A stretch of DNA of 64,000 nt from NCBI RefSeq assembly GCF_014652635.1, contig NZ_BMZE01000004.1, positions 186,001 to 250,000 of the forward strand, in the 5' to 3' direction. This DNA is from Devosia pacifica (lineage in GTDB: Bacteria > Pseudomonadota > Alphaproteobacteria > Rhizobiales > Devosiaceae). The notes below the pieces were generated by a model. It saw nothing but the letters and a program-made list of their open reading frames with translations. It was not told the origin of the DNA and made no database searches. Of this stretch, positions 51,290 to 59,510 are shown piece by piece; the stretch's first letter is position 1, and every line of letters begins with the position of its first letter. A program made the position numbers and the translations under genes.

Positions 51290-52576
51290 ATGTCGACCAC
51301 CTTTAAGCGCGCCCTGATGGGCGCTGCCGCGATCACGGCCATCTCGGCTGCCACTGTTTCCGCTCAGGAAGCACAGCTGACATTCCTGTATACCGACGAC
51401 AATCCGGCCAACACCGAGCGTGTTGAGGAGCTGACCCAGCAGTTCAACGAGGAACATCCGGACATCAATGTCGAGTTTATCTCGACCGGCTATGACGCCG
51501 TGATGCGCCAGCTTCCGATGCAGCTCGCTGTCGGCGAAGGTCCGGATATCGCGAAGGTCGCAGACCGCACGCTGAGCCGCTACGCGCTCGACCTGCGTCC
51601 TTACCTCGACGACGCCGACGCCTTCGCCGAGCTTTATGGCCAGGGCCTGTCGACGATGCGTGAAGGCGAGCCTGCCGATTCCGACAGCATCAACGGCATC
51701 ATCTGGACCCAGACCTTCAACCTGCCGTTCGTCAACGTCACCCTGTTCGAGCAGGCCGGTGTCGAACTGCCGCAGCCCGGCGCGACGCTCGACGAAATCG
51801 TTCAGGCATCGGTTGAAGTTGCCGAGGCGACCGGCGTTGCTATCCCGTTCACCCTCGATCGCTCAGGCCACCGTATGGCGGGCCCCTTGCTGTCGTCCGG
51901 TTCCGAGATGATCAACGAGAACGGCGAGTATACCTTCCCCGATGAGGCTGCACAGGGCGTTATCGAACAGCTTTACGGCTACACCGAGACCGGTGCGTTC
52001 CCGAAGGAAATGTGGGGTGCCGCTGGCGGCGCTGCCTACAAGTCCATGGGTGAAGAGTTTGCCAACGCCAATGCCGTCACCTACCTCGCCGGCAACTGGA
52101 TGGTCGGTACGTTTGACGACATGATCGGCGACGCCTTCCAGTGGACGGCGATTCAGGCACCTTGCGGCCCAGCAGGCTGCGTTGCGATGCCCGGTGGCAC
52201 GTCGATCATGGCCTTCGAGCACACCGATTACCCGGAGGCTGCGGCCGAGTTCATGCACTATATCGGTAGCGCAGACGTTCAGCGCCAGCTCGCCGAAGAG
52301 TTCATCCTGATCCCGGGTGCCGATGTTGGTGATCTGCAGTACCAGACCGACAACGAGAACGTTCAGAATGCGATGACGGTGTTCAACAACAACCGTGATA
52401 CGCCGATCCCGCAGGCTTACCAGCTCAACACCGCAACTGGTAACACCGCGTTCTTCAACACCATCGTGCAGCGCATGTCGCAGCTGATCGTCGGGGAGCT
52501 CACCCTTGAGCAGACCTACGAGACGCTGGAAAGCGACATGGCCGACATCAACGCCGAAATCTCTTCCGAAGAGTAG
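51290..52576 (+). CDS. Carbohydrate ABC transporter substrate-binding protein, family 1
   Basis: 428 residues from ATG 51290 with SD GGAGG; a TTG four codons earlier overlaps the SD. The signal peptide ends after about residue 25 (AATVSAQEA). The mature protein starts AQLTFLYTDDNPANTERVEEL and continues FNEEHPDINVEFISTGYDAVMRQL, the classic opening of CUT1 binding proteins. It captures the oligosaccharide for the MalFGK-type proteins on the opposite strand. Two hairpins with T-runs follow the gene. Confidence 0.94.
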   Translation: MSTTFKRALMGAAAITAISAATVSAQEAQLTFLYTDDNPANTERVEELTQQFNEEHPDINVEFISTGYDAVMRQLPMQLAVGEGPDIAKVADRTLSRYALDLRPYLDDADAFAELYGQGLSTMREGEPADSDSINGIIWTQTFNLPFVNVTLFEQAGVELPQPGATLDEIVQASVEVAEATGVAIPFTLDRSGHRMAGPLLSSGSEMINENGEYTFPDEAAQGVIEQLYGYTETGAFPKEMWGAAGGAAYKSMGEEFANANAVTYLAGNWMVGTFDDMIGDAFQWTAIQAPCGPAGCVAMPGGTSIMAFEHTDYPEAAAEFMHYIGSADVQRQLAEEFILIPGADVGDLQYQTDNENVQNAMTVFNNNRDTPIPQAYQLNTATGNTAFFNTIVQRMSQLIVGELTLEQTYETLESDMADINAEISSEE

Positions 52577-52586
52577 TCAGGTGTGT

Positions 52587-52620
52587 GACCGGGAGCATCG
52601 CTCCCGGTCATCTTGTTTTT
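52587..52620 (+). terminator. Strong terminator-like hairpin after the binding protein
   Basis: Perfect 10-base stem GACCGGGAGC (52587-52596) and GCTCCCGGTC (52600-52609) with a 3-base loop, followed by ATCTTGTTTTT. It begins 10 bases after the stop codon. Confidence 0.8.
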
Positions 52621-52621
52621 G

Positions 52622-52650
52622 GCGTCCACCTTTCGGTGGGCGCATTTTTC
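52622..52650 (+). terminator. Second tandem terminator-like hairpin
   Basis: GCGTCCACC (52622-52630) with GGTGGGCGC (52635-52643), including one G-T pair, a 4-base loop and five Ts after. It comes directly after the first hairpin and 29 bases before the next gene. Confidence 0.72.
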
Positions 52651-52678
52651 TGTGGCGCGGCGCCGCAGCGGAGGCACG

Positions 52679-53773
52679 ATGCAAGAAAAGCTCAGGGTGG
52701 CGGTCGTCGGATGCGGGATCGGCGAAGAACACCTGACCGATGGATTTTCACTGGCCCGTGATGTGTTTGACGTTGTCGCACTCTGCGATCTTGACGCGCA
52801 GCGGCTGGCAAGTGTGGCCGAGCGTCACGGCATCGATCGAACGACGACGCGCTTTGAAGATCTTCTGGCAATGCCGGATGTCGACGTCATCGATATCTGC
52901 ACGCCTCCCACCGTTCACTTTGATCAGATCAAGGCTGTGCTTGCAGCCGGCAAGCACGTCATTTGCGAAAAGCCGTTGGTCGGCTCGCTGCGCGAGATCG
53001 ACGAGATCATCGAGATCGAAAAGGCGTCCGCTGGCGCGTTGATGCCGATCTTCCAATACCGCTTCGGGCAGGGTGTACAGCAGGCCAAGCGCATCATCGA
53101 TGCCGATTTGGCAGGGCGTCCTTTCTTCGTGTCTGCCGAAACGTTCTGGTCTCGCGATCAGGCATACTATGCCAACCCATGGCGCGGCCGCTGGGCCAGC
53201 GAGCTGGGTGGCGTGCTGATGACTCAGGCAATCCATATTCATGACCTCGTGACCTACCTCATGGGGCCGGTCGATCGCCTGTTCGGGCGCATCGCAACAC
53301 GGGTGAACCAGATCGAGGTGGACGATTGCGCCACCGCGTCGCTGCAGTTCAAGAACGGCGCTCTCGGGTCTTTTAGCGCCACCCTTGGTTCGAGTGATCA
53401 GATCAGCCGCATTCGCCTGATGTTCGAGAACGTGACGATTGAAAGCGATCACAATGCCTATCGGCCTGGTCGCCAGCCGTGGCGCTTTCTTCCCAAAACC
53501 GCCGAGATCGAGTCGGCGATCGCTTCGGAACTCGAGGGTGTCACCGCCACGCCTGCGGGCTTTGAAGCACAGTTTCGCGGCTTCTTCGATCATGTGGTCA
53601 AAGGACGACCATTGCCGGTTACGCTCCGCGATTCCCGTCAGTCGCTCGAGATCGCCAGCGCGTTCTACCATTCAGCATTTGACTGTACCGACATCGTGTT
53701 GCCGATTGAGAGAGGGCACGCCGTCTATGACGGGTGGACTCAACAATGGACCGACCGCAAACAGGCCGTCTGA
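52679..53773 (+). CDS. Gfo/Idh/MocA family oxidoreductase
   Basis: 364 residues from ATG 52679 with SD GGAGG. The N-terminal NAD(P)-binding domain starts LRVAVVGCGIGEEHLTDGF (residues 5-23), and the family EKP motif is VICEKPLVGSL near residue 98. The C-terminal beta-sheet domain binds the sugar. Members oxidise or epimerise sugars and inositols, or start redox-assisted glycoside cleavage. It lies behind two terminator-like hairpins but is otherwise in line with the binding-protein gene. Its TGA overlaps the ATG of the SIS gene (TGATG). Confidence 0.92.
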   Translation: MQEKLRVAVVGCGIGEEHLTDGFSLARDVFDVVALCDLDAQRLASVAERHGIDRTTTRFEDLLAMPDVDVIDICTPPTVHFDQIKAVLAAGKHVICEKPLVGSLREIDEIIEIEKASAGALMPIFQYRFGQGVQQAKRIIDADLAGRPFFVSAETFWSRDQAYYANPWRGRWASELGGVLMTQAIHIHDLVTYLMGPVDRLFGRIATRVNQIEVDDCATASLQFKNGALGSFSATLGSSDQISRIRLMFENVTIESDHNAYRPGRQPWRFLPKTAEIESAIASELEGVTATPAGFEAQFRGFFDHVVKGRPLPVTLRDSRQSLEIASAFYHSAFDCTDIVLPIERGHAVYDGWTQQWTDRKQAV

Positions 53774-54807
53774 TGCCGCACGACAACGCCTTTATCCGCT
53801 ACATTCACTCTCAACCCAAGATCGTCGCGGAATGCCTCGCTGCAGGTCGCCAGGCCTTCCCCGTCTGGGACCAGAAGCCGCTGCAGCGGATCGCGCTGGT
53901 AGGCTCGGGATCGTCTCTTAATGCGCTGATGTGCATTGCACCGTCCTTGTCGACGGGCCGGGATATTGCCTTGCTCAATCCGCTGGATTTTATGGATCGC
54001 GTCGAGCGTAAGGCTGGCTATGACCTCGTGGTGGTGCTGTCGCAGTCCGGCAAGAGCGCGACCAGCATTGCCGCCGCACAGGCCGCCGTTGATGCCGGCT
54101 TCAACACGATTGTTCTGACAGCGGACGGCAATGCGCCGATCAGTGATGTGGGCGCCAAACTTGTGCCCATGCCCATCGGCGATGAGGCGATTGGTCCAAA
54201 GACTGTCGGGTATACGGGCTCGGTCGCGACCCTGATCGCGCTGGTCGAGGCAATGGGCGCGCCTGCGGTGATCAGCCCGGAAGATGTGGAAGCCGCACTG
54301 CAAGCGACTTTGGACAGCGCCGGCGCTGCCGTGGACGAAGCGGCATCCGCTCTGGAAGATGTCGACCATCTGATGTTCGCCTCTCGCGGACGGCATCTCG
54401 GCACGGCAACAGAAGCGGCGCTCAAGATCGCCGAAACGACCGGTGTGCCGGCTGCAGCCTATCCCACGGAAGAGTTGCTGCATGGCCGGTTGCACATGAT
54501 GAGCAAAAAGAGCTGTGCCATCCTATTGGCCGACACGCCAATCGATCTTGAAATGGCCGAGCAAACGAGAACAGCACTCGAGAGCTATGATCTGTCCTGC
54601 TGGGTGGTTGACCTGACAGCCAGCGGCAAAGGACACGGGCCCGCTCTTTCCAGCACCACGCTGAGTGCCCCGATGGACCTGTTGAGTGCGATCGTGCCAT
54701 TCCAGTTGTTGGCAAATGCGATGGCGGTGAAGCGAGGGCTAGACCCCTCGGCCATGCCTTATCCGGATATGTCTCAGCGCCTGTCGATCAAGCGGATGTC
54801 GCGATGA
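53773..54807 (+). CDS. Double-SIS-domain protein (GlmS-isomerase / AgaS-like)
   Basis: 344 residues from ATG 53773, overlapping the Gfo/Idh stop. Two sugar isomerase domains are visible. The first has IALVGSGSSLNALMCIAPSL and VVVLSQSGKSATSIAAAQAA (near residues 34-110). The second has LMFASRGRHLGTATEAALKIAETTGVPAAAYPTEELLHG, where GlmS has the ExKE-like isomerase region. The glutaminase domain of GlmS is absent, so it probably isomerises and deaminates an amino-sugar phosphate, like AgaS or NagB-II. Its stop overlaps the ROK start (ATGA). Confidence 0.9.
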   Translation: MPHDNAFIRYIHSQPKIVAECLAAGRQAFPVWDQKPLQRIALVGSGSSLNALMCIAPSLSTGRDIALLNPLDFMDRVERKAGYDLVVVLSQSGKSATSIAAAQAAVDAGFNTIVLTADGNAPISDVGAKLVPMPIGDEAIGPKTVGYTGSVATLIALVEAMGAPAVISPEDVEAALQATLDSAGAAVDEAASALEDVDHLMFASRGRHLGTATEAALKIAETTGVPAAAYPTEELLHGRLHMMSKKSCAILLADTPIDLEMAEQTRTALESYDLSCWVVDLTASGKGHGPALSSTTLSAPMDLLSAIVPFQLLANAMAVKRGLDPSAMPYPDMSQRLSIKRMSR

Positions 54808-55724
54808 GCCTTGCGGTTGGGATCGATATCGGGGGCACCGGAATCAAGTACAGCCTCGTCACAGAAGTCGGCGAGGTACGGCGACGCCACTACCATCCTT
54901 TGCAACGTGGCGTTGCCTATAGCGAGCTGCTGTCTGAAATGGCTGGCACCGTGGCCAGTCTTGCCGCAGACGCCTCGGACAAGATCATCGGAATCGGATT
55001 GGCGACCCCAGGGCATATCGAACGCATCGGCTATACATTCGTCGACGGAGGGGAAAACCTGCCAGCGCTTGGCGAAGGCAGGATCGTACCAGATCTGGCC
55101 GATGCCACCGATCTGCCGGTGGCTATCGAAAACGATGGTCTGGCTGCTGCCATGGGAGAGATGATGTTCGGCGCCGGGCAGGGCGTCGAAAATTTCGCCA
55201 TGCTCACCCTCGGCACCGGGGTCGGAGGCGGGTTGATCTGCGGTGGGCGTCCGAATCACGGTCCCGGACGCCAGCCGCCCGAGTTCGGCGCCATCGTTCT
55301 CGATATTGCCGGCCCACCTAACACCCACGGCCAGCCCGGAACGCTCGAGGCGTTCGCCGGCAAGGCCGGTTTCGCTGCCGCTTTCGCCCGGCAAGGGCTG
55401 ATAGGCGATGACTTGAGGGCACACTTCGCGCTGGCCGGGCAGGGTCATGAACCAGCGGTTCGGGCGGTCGATGCCGTGGCGCTACGAATTGCGCAGGCAA
55501 TCGGCATCATCACCAACATCGCCAATATTGAGATCTGCATCATCGGTGGTGGAGTTTCGGGTGCCGGCCCGGTGCTGTTCGAGGCGATAGAGCGACATCT
55601 GCCGCACTACACTTGGCCGGCTCTCTATCCGAACGTCAGAATCGTCTCAGCGAAGAATGGCAATGACGCCGGCACGCTGGGTGCTGCGGCCTTGGCCTTC
55701 GACGCCAATGCACAACCTGGCTGA
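54804..55724 (+). CDS. ROK family sugar kinase lacking the zinc motif
   Basis: 306 residues. The ATP phosphate loop is VGIDIGGTGIKYSLV (residues 5-19), the catalytic Asp lies in IENDGLAAAMGEM (Asp111), and GTGVGGGLICGG (138-149) matches the ROK core. ROK kinases normally carry a His plus CxCGxxGC zinc site. Here that region reads PEFGAIVLDIAG, then THGQPGTLEAFAG (174-186), with none of the four ligands. The sugar-recognition part of the protein is therefore atypical. It probably phosphorylates the monosaccharide released by the upstream enzymes. The gene ends three bases from the convergent livF stop. Confidence 0.88.
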   Translation: MSLAVGIDIGGTGIKYSLVTEVGEVRRRHYHPLQRGVAYSELLSEMAGTVASLAADASDKIIGIGLATPGHIERIGYTFVDGGENLPALGEGRIVPDLADATDLPVAIENDGLAAAMGEMMFGAGQGVENFAMLTLGTGVGGGLICGGRPNHGPGRQPPEFGAIVLDIAGPPNTHGQPGTLEAFAGKAGFAAAFARQGLIGDDLRAHFALAGQGHEPAVRAVDAVALRIAQAIGIITNIANIEICIIGGGVSGAGPVLFEAIERHLPHYTWPALYPNVRIVSAKNGNDAGTLGAAALAFDANAQPG

Positions 55725-55727
55725 AGG

Positions 55728-56495
55728 CTAGATCGCAAGATACTCGTGGCGCAAATCGGCATTGTCCAGCACCTCCTTTGCCGAGCCGGTGAACGCCACT
55801 TCCCCCGTATCGAGGATAACCGCGCGATCCGAAAGTCTCAGCGCGGCGACCGCATTCTGCTCGACAATGATCGTCGTGATCCCGAGTGGCTTGATGGCGT
55901 TGAGGATGCCTTCTATCTCCTGAACGATAACGGGCGCCAGGCCTTCATAGGGTTCGTCGAGTAGTAGCAGTTTGATATCTCGCGCAAGAGCGCGCGCGAT
56001 CGCCAGCATCTGCTGCTCGCCGCCTGACAGCGTCACACCGTCTTGTCGCCGTCGCTCCGCAAGGCGCGGAAAGTGCTCGTAGATTCGCTCCAGCGGCCAG
56101 CCATGCCCCGGCGCGACCTGCGCCAGTGCGAGGTTTTCTTCAACCGTCAGTCCCTGAATGATCCGGCGATCTTCCGGTACAAGTTGAATACCCGTGCGCG
56201 ACGCCTCATGCGGCTTCATCTGGTGCACCGGTTTGCCCTCGATCCAGATCTCACCGGATTTCAGCTGCGGCGTACCGGTGCGGGCGATGGTGCGCAGTGT
56301 CGATGTCTTGCCGGCGCCATTGCGTCCGAGCAGCGCCAGAATCTCGCCCTTGCGGATCTCGAACGAGATGCCCTGCACGATATAGCTCTCGCCATAATAG
56401 GCATGGACATCCCTGACGGAGAAGAAGGCCGCTGATCGGTCGGCGGCAGCACTGTCAGCCACAAATTCGTCCTTCATCGTCATTGCGCTCATCAA
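55728..56495 (-). CDS. livF: Branched-chain amino acid/amide ABC ATP-binding protein LivF
   Basis: 255 residues. Walker A is LLGRNGAGKTSTLRTI, the signature is LSGGEQQMLAIARALARDIKLLLLDEP, and the segment EDRRIIQGLTVEENLALA (near 105-122) is typical of LivF. It has an N-terminal extension of about 25 residues before the domain. It overlaps the livG stop by ATGA. With LivG it drives the LivHM permease. It is the last gene of the minus-strand liv operon. Confidence 0.93.
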   Translation of the reverse strand: MMSAMTMKDEFVADSAAADRSAAFFSVRDVHAYYGESYIVQGISFEIRKGEILALLGRNGAGKTSTLRTIARTGTPQLKSGEIWIEGKPVHQMKPHEASRTGIQLVPEDRRIIQGLTVEENLALAQVAPGHGWPLERIYEHFPRLAERRRQDGVTLSGGEQQMLAIARALARDIKLLLLDEPYEGLAPVIVQEIEGILNAIKPLGITTIIVEQNAVAALRLSDRAVILDTGEVAFTGSAKEVLDNADLRHEYLAI

Positions 56496-57259
56496 TGGGC
56501 ACCCCCGAGATAGGCTTCCTGCACCCGCGGATCGCCGCGCACCGCGTCTGGTGCGCCTTCAGCAATGATCCTGCCGCCCGCGAGAACCGAAATCTTGTCT
56601 GCCAGCGAAAACACCACATGCATGTCGTGCTCGATGATCACCTTGGTCATGCCACGGCTCTTGATCTTCTTGAGCAGCTCGATGGTGGTGTTGGTATCGT
56701 GCCGGCTCATGCCCGCGGTCGGCTCGTCGAGCAGCAGCAGGCGGGGCTTCTGGATCAGGCACATCGCAAGCTCCAGCCGCCTTTTGTCGCCGCGCGACAG
56801 GGATGCGGCGTGAAGATGCCGTCGTTCGATCATCCCGACATCGGCAAGCGCCTCTTCGGCCTCTTCGCGTAAGGCGGCCTCGTTCGCCAGCGGATTCAGC
56901 ATGCGGATGCGAAACGCACCATCACGCTTTGCGAATGCCGGCGTCATGACGTTTTGAAGCACGGAAAGATCCGGGAAGATTTCAGGGGTCTGGAAAACAC
57001 GCGCGACCCCCATCTGGTTGATCTCATGTGGCTTCTTGCCTGTCAGCACCTGTCCATCGAACACCACCGCGCCGCTCGAGGGCGCGAGACGGCCCACGAT
57101 CACGTTGAGAAGTGTCGACTTGCCGGCGCCGTTCGGCCCGATGATCGCATGCGTCTTGCCCTCTTCGACCTCGAGGTCGATATCGGCCAGAGCGTGCAGG
57201 CCAGCGAAACGCTTATGGACATCCGCAACGTGCAGAACTGTGTTGTTGGAATACTGCAT
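56492..57259 (-). CDS. livG: Branched-chain amino acid/amide ABC ATP-binding protein LivG
   Basis: 255 residues. Walker A is IGPNGAGKSTLLNVI, followed by the LivG-type MGVARVFQTPEIFPDLSVLQNVM stretch. The signature is diverged: LSRGDKRRLELAMCLIQ in place of LSGGQQRRLEIARAL. Walker B LLLLDEPTAGMSRHDT is also typical of this family. It lies nine bases downstream of livM. Confidence 0.92.
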   Translation of the reverse strand: MQYSNNTVLHVADVHKRFAGLHALADIDLEVEEGKTHAIIGPNGAGKSTLLNVIVGRLAPSSGAVVFDGQVLTGKKPHEINQMGVARVFQTPEIFPDLSVLQNVMTPAFAKRDGAFRIRMLNPLANEAALREEAEEALADVGMIERRHLHAASLSRGDKRRLELAMCLIQKPRLLLLDEPTAGMSRHDTNTTIELLKKIKSRGMTKVIIEHDMHVVFSLADKISVLAGGRIIAEGAPDAVRGDPRVQEAYLGGAH

Positions 57260-57268
57260 TGCGCTCTC

Positions 57269-58411
57269 CTATTCCGCAGCGCTGGTGCTGAAGCGCGTTC
57301 GCCGGTTGTCGCGGCGGTTCGCCACGGCGGAGCGGATCCGGCGCACGCCCTCCATGATCCCGCCTGGCAGGAAGACAACGATGAGCACGAACACCAGGCC
57401 GAGCGTCAGGTGCCAGCCCTCGCCGACAAACTTCGAGGTCACGGCAACAACGATGTCCTCAACCCCGTCCGGCAGCCATGAGAACGTTGCGTGCAGCATT
57501 CCCTCGTTGAAGGCGGAGAAGATGTTTTCGAGGTATTTGATCAGCCACGCGCCGATCACCGGGCCCACCAGTGTGCCAACGCCACCAAGAATGGTCATCA
57601 GCACCACTTCGCCGGATGCGGTCCATTCCATCCGTTCCGCGCCAGCCAGCGGGTCCGTCACCGCCAGTAGGCCCCCGGCGAGACCCGCGTACATGCCCGA
57701 AATCACAAAGGCGGTGAGGGCATAGGGCCGCGTGTTGAAGCCTGTGTAACTCATGCGCGTCTGGTTGGACTTGATGGCACGCAACATCATGCCGAACGGC
57801 GAGGCGAACACTTTCTGTGCAATGAAGAATGCGACGAGCAGCAGCACGGCACAGAGATAGAATCCGCCAATACCGCCAAGCGGCTGGCCGAAGATACTGG
57901 GCGAGGGGAGTCCGGCAGTCCGTTCCATGAACATCATGTCGATCACGCGCGGATCGTTGTTCGTCAGTTGCAGTGCCGTCTCGCCGTTGGTGATGGGCGT
58001 CAGCACCGAGTAGGCGAGGTTGTAGCTCATCTGCGCAAAAGCGAGGGTGAGAATGGCGAAGTAGATTCCTGATCGCCTCAGGCTCACGAAGCCGATGCCG
58101 AGCGCGAACACCCCCGACATCAGCACCGCAAAGATCAGCGCCGGGATCGCATCCATGGTGAACAGCTTGAACGACCAGACAGCGGTGTAGGAACCGACGC
58201 CCAGGAACGCCGCATGGCCGAAGCTGAGATACCCCGTCAGCCCAAACAGGATGTTGAACCCCACGGCGAAGATCGCAAAGATCGCGAACTTCTGCATCAG
58301 CCCGGGATAGGCCGCACCGAATGGGGTCAGCCAGATCGGCATTGTCAGCACCACGATGGCAAAGACCGCGAACAGGATGACGTCCTGGCGGGGAAGACGA
58401 AGCACGTTCAT
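57269..58411 (-). CDS. livM: Branched-chain amino acid/amide ABC permease LivM
   Basis: 380 residues with about nine to ten membrane helices. The [22 protein letters not shown] segment (near residue 56) and the [25 protein letters not shown] loop are standard LivM landmarks. The C-terminal tail [16 protein letters not shown] is basic and likely cytoplasmic. The start ATG follows the livH stop by three bases. LivM and LivH make the two halves of the channel. Confidence 0.94.
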   Translation of the reverse strand: MNVLRLPRQDVILFAVFAIVVLTMPIWLTPFGAAYPGLMQKFAIFAIFAVGFNILFGLTGYLSFGHAAFLGVGSYTAVWSFKLFTMDAIPALIFAVLMSGVFALGIGFVSLRRSGIYFAILTLAFAQMSYNLAYSVLTPITNGETALQLTNNDPRVIDMMFMERTAGLPSPSIFGQPLGGIGGFYLCAVLLLVAFFIAQKVFASPFGMMLRAIKSNQTRMSYTGFNTRPYALTAFVISGMYAGLAGGLLAVTDPLAGAERMEWTASGEVVLMTILGGVGTLVGPVIGAWLIKYLENIFSAFNEGMLHATFSWLPDGVEDIVVAVTSKFVGEGWHLTLGLVFVLIVVFLPGGIMEGVRRIRSAVANRRDNRRTRFSTSAAE

Positions 58412-58414
58412 CGC

Positions 58415-59443
58415 TCAAGACTCCATGACGCCGCGGCGGCCCATCAGTCCGCGCGGGCGAACCAGTAGAATGACCACTGCCAGCAGGTAGATGATGATCT
58501 GGTCGATGCCGGGTATGAGGTTTTTGATCGCCGTCATCGAGGCAAAGGACTGCAATATGCCGAGCAGGAACCCGGCAGCGACAGCGCCCGGCAGCGATCC
58601 CATGCCGCCGACCACCACAACGACGAAAGACAGCACCAGAAATTCCATGCCGAGGTGATAGTTTGGCGGCAGGAGCGGCGTGTACATCACGCCCGCGAGG
58701 CCCGCGACCACTGCGGCCAAGCCGAACATCAGGGTGAAACGCCTGTCTATGTCGATCCCCAGCAGCCGCACCGTTTCACGGTCCGCCATGCCGGCGCGCA
58801 CCACCATTCCGAAGGTTGTGAAGCGAAGAAAGGCAAAGACCGCAGAGAGAATGCCGATCGAAAACAGGAAGTAGACCAGCCGCCACCAGGGATATGTCAC
58901 GGCCCCGGGCGTGAGGCCCAGCCACGAGCCCACATCCGCCGCGCCGCGAAACGTACTCGGCATTGGCTGCGGGATCGGGTTGGGCCCGAAGAAGGTCTTG
59001 ACCAGCTCCTGCAGAACGATCGCCAGACCGAACGTGACGAGGATCTGCTCGGCATGCGGACGGTTATAGAAATGCTTGATCAGCCCGCGTTCCATGACGA
59101 TGCCGATGATCAGCATCACCGGGATCGCCAGCAGGATCGATAGCGGCACCGAATAGTCGATGATCACCGCGCCCCAGTCACCGAGGTATTGCTGTGCAAT
59201 CGGTGTCCGGATCTCGAGCGGCGAGCCCCAGGGCGAAAGTTGCTCCGGGTCTGTTGTGACGATCTCGTAAGTAATCAGTTCGCGAAACGCCACGGCACAG
59301 AAAGCGCCAAGCATGAACAGCGCGCCATGCGCGAAATTGACGACCCCGAGCGTGCCGAACACCAGGGTAAGCCCGAGGGCAATCAGCGCATAGGCACCGC
59401 CCTTGTCGAGGCCGTTGAGCAATTGAGCGAAGATCGCTTCCAT
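58415..59443 (-). CDS. livH: Branched-chain amino acid/amide ABC permease LivH
   Basis: 342 residues from ATG 59443, with GTGGAG upstream as SD; the GTG at 59455 forms part of that SD. The N-terminus FAQLLNGLDKGGAYALIALG and LVFGTLGVVNFAHGALFMLG is classic LivH. A longer than usual segment lies between helices 2 and 3 (VTTDPEQLSPWGSPLEIRTPIAQ). It follows the binding-protein gene after a hairpin-containing 67-base gap. Confidence 0.94.
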   Translation of the reverse strand: MEAIFAQLLNGLDKGGAYALIALGLTLVFGTLGVVNFAHGALFMLGAFCAVAFRELITYEIVTTDPEQLSPWGSPLEIRTPIAQQYLGDWGAVIIDYSVPLSILLAIPVMLIIGIVMERGLIKHFYNRPHAEQILVTFGLAIVLQELVKTFFGPNPIPQPMPSTFRGAADVGSWLGLTPGAVTYPWWRLVYFLFSIGILSAVFAFLRFTTFGMVVRAGMADRETVRLLGIDIDRRFTLMFGLAAVVAGLAGVMYTPLLPPNYHLGMEFLVLSFVVVVVGGMGSLPGAVAAGFLLGILQSFASMTAIKNLIPGIDQIIIYLLAVVILLVRPRGLMGRRGVMES

Positions 59444-59467
59444 CCGCCACTCCACTGAGAGAAATTA

Positions 59468-59489
59468 CCCGGCCGCCATGGCAGCCGGG
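59468..59489 (-). terminator. Intercistronic hairpin after the liv binding-protein gene
   Basis: Nine-base stem (CCCGGC at 59468-59473 with GCCGGG at 59484-59489, plus inner pairs) and a 4-base loop, 22 bases after the binding-protein stop. The run GTAATTTCT after it is only weakly T-rich, so partial attenuation or 3' protection is likely. Confidence 0.55.
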
Positions 59490-59510
59490 CAGTCAGCTTC
59501 TACTTGAGGA

